A stretch of DNA of 64,000 bases, from NCBI GenBank assembly GCA_028015205.1, contig CM051521.1, positions 98,370,513-98,434,512 of the forward strand, in the 5' to 3' direction. Under the pieces are notes generated by a model. That model saw nothing but the letters and a program-made list of their open reading frames with translations, was not told the origin of the DNA and did no database searches. This document shows, in pieces, positions 34,179 to 49,100 of this stretch. The DNA is from Mytilisepta virgata (taxonomy: Eukaryota; Mollusca; Bivalvia; Mytilida; Mytilidae). Made by a program: the position numbers and the translations under genes. The stretch's first letter is position 1; the number at the start of each line of letters is the position of its first letter.

Positions 34179-37100
34179 GTAAGATGTCTCTAACTATAGT
34201 ATAAGATAATTTTAATCTGTGTATTATCTTTTTCCACTTTTTGGGATCTTGGAAAAAAAACAAAAAATCAAGTTTATAAATTTGTGAAAGAAAGTTATTG
34301 ATATTTGTTAAATTTGCATATTTGGAATATATAAAATGCATGAACTTATCTTTGTTTGAAGGATAAATATACAAAGCCAAAGGGGAATAATCCAATAATA
34401 TTATTCTGATTCTTCAGCTATGGTATTAATACATTTGACATCTATTCATTGTATATGTATTGTTTTTGTTTGATCCTGGTTATGTATTGATGATAGTCCA
34501 CTGTTGGACTCTATTTCAATAAATGATTTTTTGTACTAGTAAAAATAATATACATGTACATTGTAGGCCAAAATAAAAAATATTTGTTGATTTGTTGTTC
34601 AGATTGCCCTATTTATTAGCACTGTTGTAACCAGAACCACACTTATTTTTTTACTTGGCCCTATCGCTAGCCCGATTCCTCTAGTAAAAAATTCCCCTGT
34701 TCAACAAATATAAATGTTTTACTGAAGTAATTTTCGGATTGGCCTAGTAAAAGTTATACCCAAAGGTCTGGTGCATGAAAAAGTTTTTTGATGCAGACAG
34801 ATTATATACATTTTAATTTACATATTAAAATGCTGTGATATTTGAGGTCTCATTCGAATTCACTGTTGCTGAATTTGTTGTCTCTTGACAGTTCCTGGAC
34901 CATCACCTCCTATAAAGCCAAAAAGATCTTTAAATTTCTGTACACCTGTTCGTAAATCCAGCCTTATAGACGAATTGAATGACAGTTTAATAACACCATT
35001 ACAAGACAGTCCATTGGATTTGTCTGATGGATCTGTTATAAAACACAGAATAAGGTCAGAGTCAGAAACACCAGGTAAGAAAGGACGTCGAGATAAACGA
35101 ACACGAAGTGATGAAAATTGGGTGACACAGGAAGAAGTTAAAACAGATACAAGTAAGTAGTTAAAGAGAATTAAGTTCCTTAATATTGGCAAAACTATAT
35201 GTAAAATCAGAAGATACCTGTTTGTATCAATATACTTAGGGTATTTGTCAATGAGACAACATCCTAGAAAGAGAAAGAAATTCTAAGCAGCATTGTGTGG
35301 TCATGAACAATAAACAATAGCCCACACCAAAGTACAATTATGTATTGTCCTGGTTACTGTAAACTCTCATAATTTGACAGAATACATGTATATATATTTA
35401 TGTACCTGGTTATATTTTACATTCAAATTATTATTCCTTAAAGAATTTTTGGTTTTTTGTTGTTTTTTTTATTAAATCCCTTGACAAAATTTTAAATGAT
35501 ATTAATAAAGTTACAACAAAATGCAGGTAAAGATTTTCATCTGAGGCTATACATGTATATGGTGTTATGTTTAAAAAGTTCTAATCCTTGATGTACATTA
35601 CAACTGCCCATACTCACAGGTCAACATTAACTTTTAACTTGTATTGATCTAGACTTTTGCCTCCAAAACTATCTTAATTTCATAATCAATACATTGTAGG
35701 TTCCAGTTCTTTATACTGAGTGTAAATTTATGCCAAATTGTTCTTTATCATCTGGCAAAGTTTGTTGAAATATGCAGTGCATCAAAATTGGTATATATAG
35801 AAAAATAAATTTTATTCATTTCCTTTTGGCTTTATATACATATTTATACGGGTATATAGGAAAAAGCATGGTAATTTTATGCATTTCCTTTTGGATATAT
35901 ATACCGTATTTATACGGGTATGTAGGAAAAAGCATGGTAGGAAACATAAAGCATTTGATGTTTTATTTCTTTTAATATGTGTAGGTCCAAAAAGTAAACG
36001 TCAAAGAGTAAATGGATATTCCAGATTGCCTGATATGGATGGTGATGATATCACGCCTCCACCTTCTCCTACTGTAGCAGATAAAATATTTAACATGAGA
36101 AACAGAGGACACAGGAATTTATCGGATCATCCTCATGATGAGATTGATGATGGTAAATTAGGATGTAAATATGTCAAATTTTGATTAAAGATAGGAGAAC
36201 TTTTGTTGAAGTAATTGTCAGATGATCGCGGTGAGTCAGATTGAAACTAAAAACCTTTTTTTATGATGGGCTGGGATCAGTAGTAGTACCAGCTATCTAG
36301 ATTTGATGGACACTTAGGCCACCTCAAATGATAAGAAAATGAAAAGTCAATGTGAGAGCATTTGTAAACCTAGGCCAAATGCATCCAGTTGTGAATTGAG
36401 TAGTAAAATATTTTTTAATCTTTTCACTGTACAGTTATCATTTGAAAACAGTTTATATGCATGTTTTAGTAATTTTCTTTTTATTAATACTAGTGTATGA
36501 CTTTGAAAGAAAAAGAGTCCATACCCGTGTTCCAGATGGAAATTTTATAAGTACTAGAAGTACAGAGGGAAGAACCGTCTATCTTTGTGTAAAAGATGAA
36601 CTAGATCTGTTTTCAGAGGTATTGTTATTATTAGAAACATATAAAGAATGACATATAATTTGTGAAATGCTCTTTTTTCAATAGTGCAATTAAAAATTGT
36701 GATATACGTATGAAGCAGGATAATACATGTAATTGATTATGTACTGACGGTATATCATCAAGGGTAATATTCTTTATCACAATACTGCAAAATGTACATT
36801 ATTGTTGCTGTCACTAATTATATAACCACAGGGTTAAACAAAAAAATAATTAAAAAGATTAAATGGTCCAATTACTTCCATACTAAAATCAAGTGATTAA
36901 TTGCAAACAAGATTTGTCAAGATATGTTTATGTTACAAGAAAGTAAAAACTGTATGTTTAAGGGTACAGTGATAATCTAATTAGAAACATATTAAATTTT
37001 TAGACAAATCGGTCAACCCATTGTTGGGTTATTGCCCCTGCATTGTTAATTTTAAGGAAATTTGGCAGTTTTAGGCTATTATCTTGAATATTATTATAGA

Positions 37101-40100
37101 TAAAGACAAACTGTAAACAGCAAAAATGTTCAACAAAGTAAGATCTACAAATAAGTCAACACGACCAAAATCATTGATTGACCCCTTGTAGGAGTTTTTT
37201 TCCTTTAAAGACGGCATCCGGCATAAACTTTCCTTTAAAGATCTTTTCTTCTGAAACCACTGGGCCAATTGTGACCGAAATTTGGTGGAATAGTCCTTGG
37301 ATGGCCCCCTTCCAAAATTTGTCTGGCATCCCCGCTTTCCAACCAACATGGCTGCTATTACTAAAAATAGAAATAAGGGGGGATGAATTTCAAAAATCTT
37401 CTTCTATGAAACTACAAGGCCAATTGGGACCAAACTTGGCAGTAATGGTCCTTATGAGGTTCTCTTCCAGAAATATGTCCGATGACCCGGACTGTTAACC
37501 AAGATGGCCACCACAGCCAAACTTAGTTTAACAAAGAGTGCACACAACAGTTTTTCTTAGAACTTTTCATGACGTCATGAATTGAAGGAACATACTCAAA
37601 AGATTGATAGCTGTACAATTGGCTGTATCATTTACCCATAGACAACCATATATCAAATAAAACATATTTCTTCAAGCTTTCACTGTATATAAGTATTTTT
37701 AAGGAATTTCTTTCCAAATTCTTACCATTACAGAAAGATAACTGACAAAAAATAGGCCTCCCCCCTTCAAATATTTCAAAAACAGACCAACCTCAGAGCA
37801 TCCTAGCAAAGATTCCTGCGTAATTTAGAGAACTGAGTATATGTGTTTTCCAAAGTACACATTCAACTGGTTTTAGCACATGTAGTTTCAGGGTACATTC
37901 GCCGCCTTTTAAAATTGCTACATGAAGTGGTATAAAAATGTTGTGTTTTCACCTACACTATTTTTGGATGTTTTCAGAGTAGTCTCCCATTAATAAAACT
38001 TTTCTGAAAATAATTACTTTTTTACATTTCATGCATTTTTTTAAACTTAAAATAAAGTCAAGACTCTAATTTAAATAATGAAACCAAAAAACAATCAGAA
38101 ATCAATATCTAGAACTTATAAATAGAGGGAATTCCATACCTATGACATCATATATTTAGGGAAAAATCACTGGAATTTTATACGAAACTGTTGTTTGCAT
38201 TCATAAGACATTCTTGATACCCTTATTTTCAAAATAAGATTAATTTTTCTCAATCTACAGACAATTACGAATAAAACGATACCTCGTTTGTCTATTTCTG
38301 ACATGTGAATCAAATGTATTGAACAAATATTCAAAGGAGGGGTTTTGATACCCTGGGGCATAACTCACAGACAATGACATAAAATGTAAATTTGACATAT
38401 TTTGATGTAATATGTGCATATTTCTCTCTTATGAACTGTTTTATGCTTGTATACTTAAAGATTTGATTAATTTTAAGAAAATACATGAAAAAAACTAAAT
38501 TTTATTGTTAAAAAAAAGGTTCAAATGGAAAAAAATAAGAATGCCAACCATTCCTTGAATTTAATAACAGTGTAATTATGGAAGAGTTTATTGACACTAA
38601 TTTTTACTAGTGAAATGGAAATAAAGTTTATTTTTTCTTTTTTTTTCTTTCATTTTTTCCCCAATATTTATGCGAAAAAAAAAATCTGCATATATTAAGT
38701 GCAATGAATCATCTAAAACTATAACCGGCTTCAAAAACTGCGAATAAATAATATGACGTCTTTACACTTGACATCAAATTATTAATGCAAATCTGTTATT
38801 TTTGGTTGCTAAGGCCAGATGGGACATAATAATGCATTAAATACCACTCTTGGTACATGAAATTCTTTCTATCTGTCTAATGTTGCATAAACAATACAAT
38901 ACATGAGCTTTATAACCAAAATACTGTTCAAATCTGAGCCTTATCAAAGCCTTTAAGAGTGCACACAACAGTTTTTCTTAGAACTTTTCATGACGTCATG
39001 AATTGAAGGAACATACTCAAAAGATTGATAGCTGGACAATTGGCTGTATCATTTACCCATAGACAACCATATATCAAATAAAACATATTTCTTCAAGCTT
39101 TCACTGTATATAAGTATTTTTAAGGAATTTCTTTCCAAATTCTTACCATTACAGAAAGATAACTGACAAAAAATAGGCCTCCCCCCTTCAAATATTTCAA
39201 AAACAGACCAACCTCAGAGCATCCTAGCAAAGATTCCTGCGTAATTTAGAGAACTGAGTATATGTGTTTTCCAAAGTACACATTCAACTGGTTTTAGCAC
39301 GTAGTTTCAGGGTACATTCGCCGCCTTTTAAAATTGCTACATGAAGTGGTATAAAAATGTTGTGTTTTCACCTACACTATTTTTGGATGTTTTCAGAGTA
39401 GTCTCCCATTAATAAAACTTTTCTGAAAATAATTACTTTTTTACATTTCATGCATTTTTTTAAACTTAAAATAAAGTCAAGACTCTAATTTAAATAATGA
39501 AACCAAAAAACAATCAGAAATCAATATCTAGAACTTATAAATAGAGGGAATTCCATACCTATGACATCATATATTTAGGGAAAAATCACTGGAATTTTAT
39601 ACGAAACTGTTGTTTGCATTCAAAGGGCCCTATGGGAACATTCATTGAAAAATCTTCTTGTCTGAAACAACTTGATCAATTGGAACCAGACTAGGCAGCA
39701 ATGGTCCTTAGGAGGTCCTCCTTCAGAACCACTTAGCCAGTTGGAACAAAACTTAGTAGTAATGGTCCCTAGATGGTTCTCTTTCAGAAATGTTTCCATT
39801 GACCTGGACTGTCAACCAAGATGACTGCAATAGCTGACCTTAGTCTAACGTAGAACCCTATAGAAAAATCAGCCATATTGACTGCAACACTTAAATTTTT
39901 AGTCCTGCTCAAGGTGAAAAGTTAAATCCAGGTGAGCGATACAGGCTCTTGAGAGCCTCTAGTTTACATTTATAAACAGAACTTTTTTTATCAAATTTTG
40001 ACAGTAGGTTTAAGGTCTTCAACAGTGAAGTAAAAGCTCATAATTTACAGTAAGAATGTTTCATTTATTATTAAGTGAATTGTTCTTAAATTTTTTTTCA

Positions 40101-43100
40101 GTATGAGAAAATTGGTAAAAAATCTAGAGCAACAAAACTTTTACAAGTTTCTGTACAGGAAATGAAAGATGAGATAGAAAGAGAAGTAAGTTAAGTTTTC
40201 TCTTTTATCCTTCAACCACTGTTACAACAGACAAATAACAGGTGTTGAATACATCAAATACAAATACAGCATTAGGCCCTGCCCACAAACAGTAATAATT
40301 ATCTGGTAGTCCCTAGATTAATTAAAAATTACTTTTCGACAAATCTGTCTTGTCTTGTTCAAATTATTTATACCACATTTCCACTTCGTTATCAAAGTTA
40401 GCAACTTGTCATTATTTCTCCTCAATTGGACAAGTTTCAGAAAACTATTTCACTGCACCTGCAGATATTAACATGCCCTTTTATAGACTTACAGGAGGCC
40501 TTAAGGGTAATTAAAAGTCACAATTTTTAAAATAATAAGAAATATAAATCATTTTAATGTCGATATTGCAGGATAAAAACAATATTAGTATAATATAGAA
40601 GAATATAGAAAATTTTTGTATTTGGCTCACAACTGGAGGAAAATTCTCGGCAGAGCAGGCCTCATACAAATACTTTCTATATTCTTCTGTAGTACACTAA
40701 TACTGTATATGTATTTTTCTCTTTTTCCAATTTTTCATATTTATTATGGTTTACAATCCTAAACCTGGTAATTGAATTCATTAGGCCAAAATTCAGATAC
40801 TGTTTGTTTCTCCTTTGCGACTCTCTCGCTGAATTTGTCACGACTGAAAACATTTTACAGACTGTTCTGTGAAGAAAAAAAATCTTTTGATTTGCGGTTT
40901 CCAGTAATTTTGTGTCCGATTTTAACATTGGTTTGGTATTTAATAACATCCTTTTCAGAACATTCTGTGAGTCATTGATACTAAGAAATCTATACTCCCA
41001 ATTGTTCAGAATGTCGTAAAAGCATGGCTTCTGAAACCGACTTGATCAAAAATAAATAATTTACCTACCTACCCATACCTTTCAGGCTAGGGTATGAAAT
41101 GGGAAACAAAGATATTTTCTAAGGCTGGCACACCAACAGTACATCATATGAAGATGTGCATGAAGCAAAATAATTCCTGGCAACATTTTGAAGGAGCTAG
41201 TTTTACTTGAATGACAAAATATTTTGAAATGGGTGGTATCATTTTGTAATCTTGCTCACATATCTTGTGAGAGCATCTGGATATTTTGAATGACAATTTG
41301 ATTATGATGGTGTTATGTAACAAAGAGGGCACTCTTCACCTTTTTTATATTATCGAGAAAGGAAGACAAATTTTCACAGTTTAAGGTTTACTGTGCACAT
41401 TTACCAAATATAGGCAAAACTAATGCAATATTGTGTGCTAGAGATTTTATTTATTACTGTAATTTACCGTTAATTTGAAATATAAATTTTGTCAAAAGTT
41501 ATTTCCAATCTCATTTAATGATTTATATTTTTAACACAGAGACAAAACAAACTCCTGGAGGAAGCAGCAAGATTAACACAACAAATGAGAAGGTATGGGA
41601 GACAACTCAAGTATGCTTTTTGAACTGCATATTTTTAATCTTGTATATAATTGATATTGTAGTCAACCAGCAAACAGGTACATTGGTAAAAAGTGGTAAA
41701 ATACAATTTCTATTTCTTCCGTTGTATTATGACAGTAAAACTACATTTTAAGCATAGTCATAATACAATCTGTGAAAAATAACAGTATATTTGTATTTAA
41801 ATATAATATAAAAAATATGATATTTTTTCGTGTATACCTGTGAAAGGAAATAGTATCTTTGCTGTAAGCATCTTGACATTGTGTGAAGAAAGTTTACAGT
41901 TCTGATGTCTGTTCTTTTATTTGACATATAAATTGGGTATGTTTCATTGATAAATTTTGCATCCTCAGATTTTGTTAAACTTTTCAGGCATGTTTTTTTA
42001 GTTGTTTATGTTTTTAATTATTTTTGCTTTTGAAAGTTTTGGTCACAAACATAACTGATGAAAGTTAATAAATAAGTAAACATAACATACAACAAATTAA
42101 ATATCAGAGTTTTATTTTAAATTTGTCAGAAATCTTGATCGTGACAGTGACAATGATGTTGATATGGACACAGAAGAGGAAAACTTATCGGACACCAAAA
42201 AATCATTGTGGGTTGAAAAATATGCCCCTTATAAATATACAGATTTACTTAGTGAAGAGGTAAGATGATTTAGTGAGAAGTGTATTTGGTCTGTCATTAC
42301 AAACAAAACATCATGAGACACAAAATCTTTGGTATGTTAGTTTTTCTGATTGTGACAAAACTCAAAAGATAATTTGCCAGAATTGTATACAAATTTCGTT
42401 TCTAACATAAACAAGTATAGTACAAGTATTGATATTCACAGATGTAAGTTTTGTGGATAAGTGATATATTTAAAGTGGGACTCCAAAATGTTGAAGATCA
42501 TTTCTTGTTTTTAGTGTTCAAGAAAATATTGTAATGTTTCAGTAAATAAAAATTAACAATGAACTCAATTAATTTTGTTTTAATACTTGTTCTTTTCAAT
42601 TTTTATTTAATTTTGTTTCAGTCAATAAATAGAACATTACTGCACTGGGTCAAACTTTGGGACTTTGTTGTTTTTGGTAAAGACATACCTATAAAACCTA
42701 AAGATAAGAAGAAACCAGTAAAAGAAGTAAAGAAAAAGAAGTATGAAATAGAGGTCCTTGATGAATTAGATAAATTTAATAGACCCAAACAAACAGTAAG
42801 TCTATTATCTTATCTTAGATCTAGTTGGATGTTTCTAGGTCACTTATTACAATAAATTGAATCATGGGTAGCAGTAGGTAAAATGTGAGTGTAGAGAACA
42901 CAAAAATGGGCAAGGTGAGTTTTTGTTGTCATTTGATGTCAGTAGTCTGTCCTTAGACTAGAGCATGGCAGCTATAAATAATTCTTGAAACTTGTTATAG
43001 AACATCAATGGTATAAACTACTAAGTTGTATATTTTAATCTGGTTGGACATCCAGCATGGTTGATAAAATTCTATTTCCTGATTTAAATATCTCCTTTTC

Positions 43101-46100
43101 TGAAACTACTTGACCTAATATCTGAAACTTGATATGAAGCATTGGAATTGACATATTTCATTCCATAAAATAACTAATATGGCCAATGAATAGCTTTCAT
43201 ATGACTGATCAGATTTGAAAAATAATCTGTGATACAAGGCAAAACAGATGTATGACAACAAAGGCTCGGACTTAATGTTGGTCATACATTTATTGTGTTT
43301 ACAAATTTGAAGCCACAAGGAATATCAAGCTAAAAAATTAAGTACATCAGTAAAATGTTTATTTTTAAAATATTTTACAGGCATTTCATTCCTATAAAAA
43401 GTTACGTCACCAATTTGTTATTTTTACCAAAATAATTTCATATGTATCATTTGTAGCAAAATAAAGACAACTTGACACTTTTCTTATGTATATTTTCAGC
43501 TTGTATTATTAAATGGGCCTCCAGGATTAGGTAAAACAACATTAGCACACACTGTGGCAAGGCATGCAGGATATAATGTGGTGGAAATAAATGCCAGGTT
43601 TGTGTTCTTTAGATATGGATTTAACCTTAAAAAGTTATATATAAGATTTGCTTCACAGATTTTCATAAATTTTATACACAGTGTTGGGCATGATCAAAGG
43701 AAGGTCCTTTTTGATTTTGAGGAAAATCGGAAAACACTTTATGGGGAAAAACTTTGTTTTTTATATGGAAAAAGGCAAATTTTGAGAATTAAGCTTTTTT
43801 TTTTGATAGATAAAATGAATGTATGAAATCACAACTAGATTTTGAAGTGTTTTTGATTCCCATTAGTTCAATCACACAAGCCGGCGGGGCCCTTTCTGAC
43901 ATTGTCAGTATTCTAGTTTCACCCTTGTAATTTCAGTGACGACAGAAGCGCTGAAGTTTTTAAAAACAAAATGGAAGCTGCCACTCAGATGAAAGCTGTG
44001 ATGGGAGCAGATCCTAGACCTAACTGTCTAATTATTGATGAAATTGATGGAGCACCACAGGTACAGTATTGATCTCAATCAAATCCTTTAATAATTGTTA
44101 CATACAAACTGAAATTTAAAAAGTCCACCTGCTTATACATTTGCTTATTTTAATCTTAGTTGCATGCATCTTTATTTGGTTTGCTTGGAGGAAAATAGAT
44201 AATTAAATGTTATGATAAAAAACAAAACTAAAAGTTTAAAAAAGAAAAATCCATTTGAAACATTAATAATTGGCTTTGAACAGCTAAATTGCAGGTGTTT
44301 TTTTTTATATCTGAAAATTGAAGAACATACAACATAGAACAGCTTTAGCAAATATATTTACTGTTTATTTTATTTTATTGTATAGCCTGCCATCAACATG
44401 TTAATAAATTTAGCAAAGAAAGCAGATGAACAGACAGTCAAAAAGAAAAAGAAGGATGAAGGAGTATTGTTAAGACCTATCATCTGTATCTGTAATGACC
44501 AGTAAGATCTGTTACCTATTTTATGGTTGTCTTTTTAAATTATTCCATGATTGATCTGTTATTTATAGCTACACGTAAAAATTCAACTTCTGTGTACAGA
44601 TGTTGCATCTTTTTATAAAACGTATGAGATCTTTACCAACTGAAGCAAGGAAAAACATTTTATTTCGATAGTTTTCCTAATACATGTACTTTATTTCTTA
44701 GTTTAAAGTGTCATGATCTATATCATAGTTAAAGGGTATACTGTATGTTTACATACATGTATGCTGTAAGCATATGATATATCAAGTATTCTCTTATGAT
44801 TGACCGGTATTATCTAAATCTCAGATGTTTAGGGAAATTTTGATATCACATCATGTACAGTGTGATATCAACTAGTGATATCATAAATCTGACAATTTCA
44901 TTAGTCAACGCATGATTGTGTAGGAAATATAATTTTGATTGGTCAACAATTTTGCTCCACAATGGCGCCATATATTTGAAAACCGTCCTTGCATAGCAAC
45001 ATTTGATGTCACAGAGAAATAATCGTTAAGATTTCCCGCAGCATGGAAGCCGATTCACAAACAAACAAATATTCCTGAACTTCATAAGAGAAATGGGATT
45101 AACAATGCATAAAAATAAGATATCGCTTTATATCAACTGTCGTAATTTAATTTGGATTTAATAATAAACTCACCAAAGGCTCATTTATTATTATATCCAA
45201 AATAAATAACTAAAGTTAATATCAAGTGATATCTAATTCCTGTGTAAATATTATTCAATCTATTATTTAAATAATTCCCATCACATTTGAATGGTTTGAA
45301 CTTGGTTCTGTATAAGCCTAACATCTTTAGAATCTATATAAAATCTGCTCTAACAAAGGGTTTGAGTTAGATAAGTGTGACTTTTATTATATTTATCCAT
45401 TGTTTTTGTAAGATATGTTCCAGCGTTAAGACAACTGAGACATTGTGCATTAGTGATGAATTTTCCACCCACAGAACCTTCAAGACTAGCTGCTAGGTTG
45501 TATGAGGTAATAAATTAGGTTAAATTTGAATTGTTTTAAATATATATTTTTATGAGTTGAGTTGGAGATGTTAGATATCTTATAATAAATCTTAAGACAT
45601 GAATAATGCAGGAAATACTATTATCTTTAAATCTTCAGTCGTGTTTAACACTACATGTTGGTGTGTTAATGTTTGTTTGTATCTAGTCAAGCATTCATGT
45701 GTTTCTTCTGTTTGCAAACTAAACTGGGAAAAAAACATTTCGTAGAAGGAATTTTTCAGTTAGAATAATTTCATTTTTATATGATTTGTTTTTTTGTTGT
45801 TATTTTTTATAGGTGATACGACACGAACATATGAAGTCAGACATGACTACATTATTAGCGTTATGTGAGAAAACCGATAATGATATTAGGTCATGTTTAA
45901 ACACATTACAGGTATTTACTATTTGGAATAGACATTTCAATTTACCATTAATATTTTTATTGAAAAGATATATTCTTTTACTGAAATTTTTTTAATAAAT
46001 GACTTCCAGAGATCTTTAATTTTATCAACAAAATTGGCATTGAATGACAGGTCACCCACATGGTTTCCAGATTGGTCTACTCAGAATGAAAAGCAAAAAT

Positions 46101-49100
46101 ATTAACACAGTGTTCTTTGAATTGTTAAGTTATGGTACACATTATTATGACTAAGTAAATTATCTCTGTAGGATGTGTGTGGCCATTGCATTAACCATTT
46201 AAATTAAGAAAAGAGTTGCTAAATGTTGCTATTTGTTATATTGCTTTAATAATCTTAACTTTAACTTCTCTGAGGAGGTTGCTTGTATCTGAGTTTTCTG
46301 TTATGAAATTGACATGATGACATTATATTTTTCAGTTTATTCAGAGAAAATGTAGAGAAATAACTGTAAAAATGGTACAACAAATGGCAGTAGGTCAGAA
46401 AGATACAAATAAAAGTTTGTTTTCATTGTGGTATGAAATATTTTCATTACCAAAACTTAAAAAGTAAGTGGGTTTTTATGGACTGTTTATTAACCTACTG
46501 TTCTAATTTGGTAGAGAGGAGAAAATCCAAGAGCGGTGCAACAACTGTTCATTTTCCTTTTTCTAATAACATTGAATGTTAAAGTCAATAAAGGGCACTA
46601 GACATGTAGTTTACTGTTACAGTTTGAATGCAGGGAGTTACTTCCCTTTGAATTAATGGCACCATCAAATAAATATAACTTTGATATTTTCTTATTAAAT
46701 TTTAATTTCATATTTGATTTTATTGGGGATTTTTCTTTTAATTCATAGAAGCAGGATAAATGATAAGTTATTTATGTGTTAATAAAAAAAATCTATAACT
46801 GCTGTTCCATCCATTATCTGAATGTTAAAGGTTAGTAGTATGAATTAAGTATAGAATTATTATATTCTAATGTTACAAATTCTGAAAAAAATTTCAGAAA
46901 CAGATTTATAACGATACAAGATATAAAGAATAATGAGGTAGCAGTTAATAATACGTCATTTTCTGCAAGGTGAGTAGCTGTGTTATGTATGTAATAATAT
47001 ATGTTTTATAATCACTTTTTATATGTTAATTTTTGTAATACATGTAAGTACAGTTAACTTCATTTGGACCGGGATGTGTATCAAGAAAATCAAATTAGTA
47101 AGTAAAAGTATATATAATAATGAGCATAATTTATGCAAAAATGCATATGCATATTTACCATAATTTTAAAATGTCTCACCCATTTGTAGCATTATTTGTT
47201 AATTTTTCTTTAAACCTCCCTTTCCCCTGCCATGATGGAGTTAATGCATGAAATGAGTTGTATTAAGTTTTGTGATTTCTTACTACTACACAATGTATTA
47301 CCAAATATTAGTGATCAGATAACAATGATAAGCATTCAGTATAAATATTAGCTGATTGTCCTTGAATGAGAGTAAATTATCACACCCAGAAAAAAATTTC
47401 CATCTGTACATGTATTTTCTTACAATTTTTCTAGGGATTTTTCCTGGGTTAGAACTCCATAAGAAATTAAGAATTAAATGCAGAGAGATATTACATATCA
47501 TAATTTAATAAAATAAGGAAATTTTCCTTGATATTTACTGTTTTTTTTACAGGTTTAGTAATGTTCTACATTCAACAATGGCTGTAGGAGAATATGACAG
47601 AGTTACACAAGGATTATTTGAAAATTATTGTGAATGTAAATATAAAGATCCCAAAATGAATGGGGTATGTAAGATGTTATTAGATATTTATCATTGGTCA
47701 ATTGAAACTAGTTAAAATCAGAGATAAAGAAATTTTATTGGTTTTTGTCTCGCCTGCAATGAAAAGTTGCAAAGGGTGAGATATAGGTATTACTTTTCGG
47801 CGGCGGCGACAGCGGCGTAAACTTTTTTAAAACTTTAATAACATTGCACATGTAATATCTGCAATTAAGATTTTTGGTCCACAAGGTAGCTTATAGTATA
47901 AGGTTTGCCGCAGTATGCTTGTCTTGTGATCCTGACCTCATGGATCACCGACTTCATAAACATGAATTTAAAATCTGCGTCCAAGTTTTGTGGTTAAATC
48001 CATTTCTCAGCAACTGTAATACCTAGGCCAACCGTATTTGGTCTATAGATAGTTCTTAGTGGACACATGCCAGTCTGACACCTGGCTAGGCACCTTGACC
48101 TCAATTTCATGCTCGAGTGACTTTGTCACTTTTTCGTGGTCAAGTCCATTTCTCAGAAACTGTAATACCTAGACCCACCGTATTTGGTCAATAGATAGTT
48201 CTTGTTGGGTACATGGCAATCTGACACCTGCCTTTTGACCTTGACTTCAATTTTATGCTCAAGTGACTTTGTCACTTTTTCGTGGTCAAGTCCATTACTC
48301 AGACACTAGATTACCTAGACCCACCATATTTGGTCAATAGATAGTTCTTGGTGGGCACGTCAGTCCTACACCTGGCTTGGGACCTTGACCTCAATTTCAT
48401 GCTTGAGTAACTTTGTCACTTTTTCGTCCATTTCTCAGAAACTGTAATACCTAGGCCAACAATATTTGGTCTATAGATGTTGTTAGTGGGTACATGCAAG
48501 TCTGATACCTGTCTCTGGACTTTGACCTCAATTGCATGCTTGAGTGACTTTGTCACATTTTGTAGATTAGGTCCATTTCTCAGCAACTTTGGGGCCTCGG
48601 TGGCCGAGTGGTCTAGGTAGTTTGTCATTACTACTACTGATCACTAGCCTGTCAACACTGGGGTTGTGAGTTCGAATCTCAGCTGTGCAGGGTGTGTTCG
48701 ACTCCGATCTAAATTGACAAGGATTGCCAGTTTTGCTTCCGAAGGTCGTGGTTCTCTCCGGGTACTCCGCCTTCCTCCACCAATAAAAACTGGCTGCCGC
48801 GAAATAGCCAAATGTGCTGAAAGTGGCGTAAAACCCCAACTAAACAAACAAACAGCAACTTTAATACCTAGACCTACCATATTTTGTCAATAGATAGTTC
48901 TAAGGGAGGAGATCAAAAGTTCAATGTAGGATAAAAAAAACTTAATTCACATAGTTTTTTCACTGACACCCCCCCCCCCCCCCCTCTTAATTTGGGAAAA
49001 ATTGATTGACCAATATGAGCATATACTTTGAGAGTATACCTTTTGTATCATGGGTCCTGTCTTTCCTCAACAATCAATGTATGTTTGTTCTGTATATTGA

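Noticed and set aside
34860..35192. 110-codon open frame on the - strand
   Set aside because: Antisense shadow of CHTF18 exon 2; the + strand reading matches the family and splices in phase.
43554..43826. 90-codon frame starting [14 protein letters not shown]
   Set aside because: The first residues are CHTF18 exon 9; after the donor at 43598 it reads into intron.
48591..48680. tRNA-like sequence with A and B boxes
   Set aside because: It is the head of a SINE with a body, tail and target duplication, and the cloverleaf is degenerate; not a functional tRNA gene.
48416..48893. Several overlapping open frames on both strands around 48.4-48.9 kb
   Set aside because: They come from the tandem array and the SINE; the same frames recur at the 62.8-kb SINE copy.
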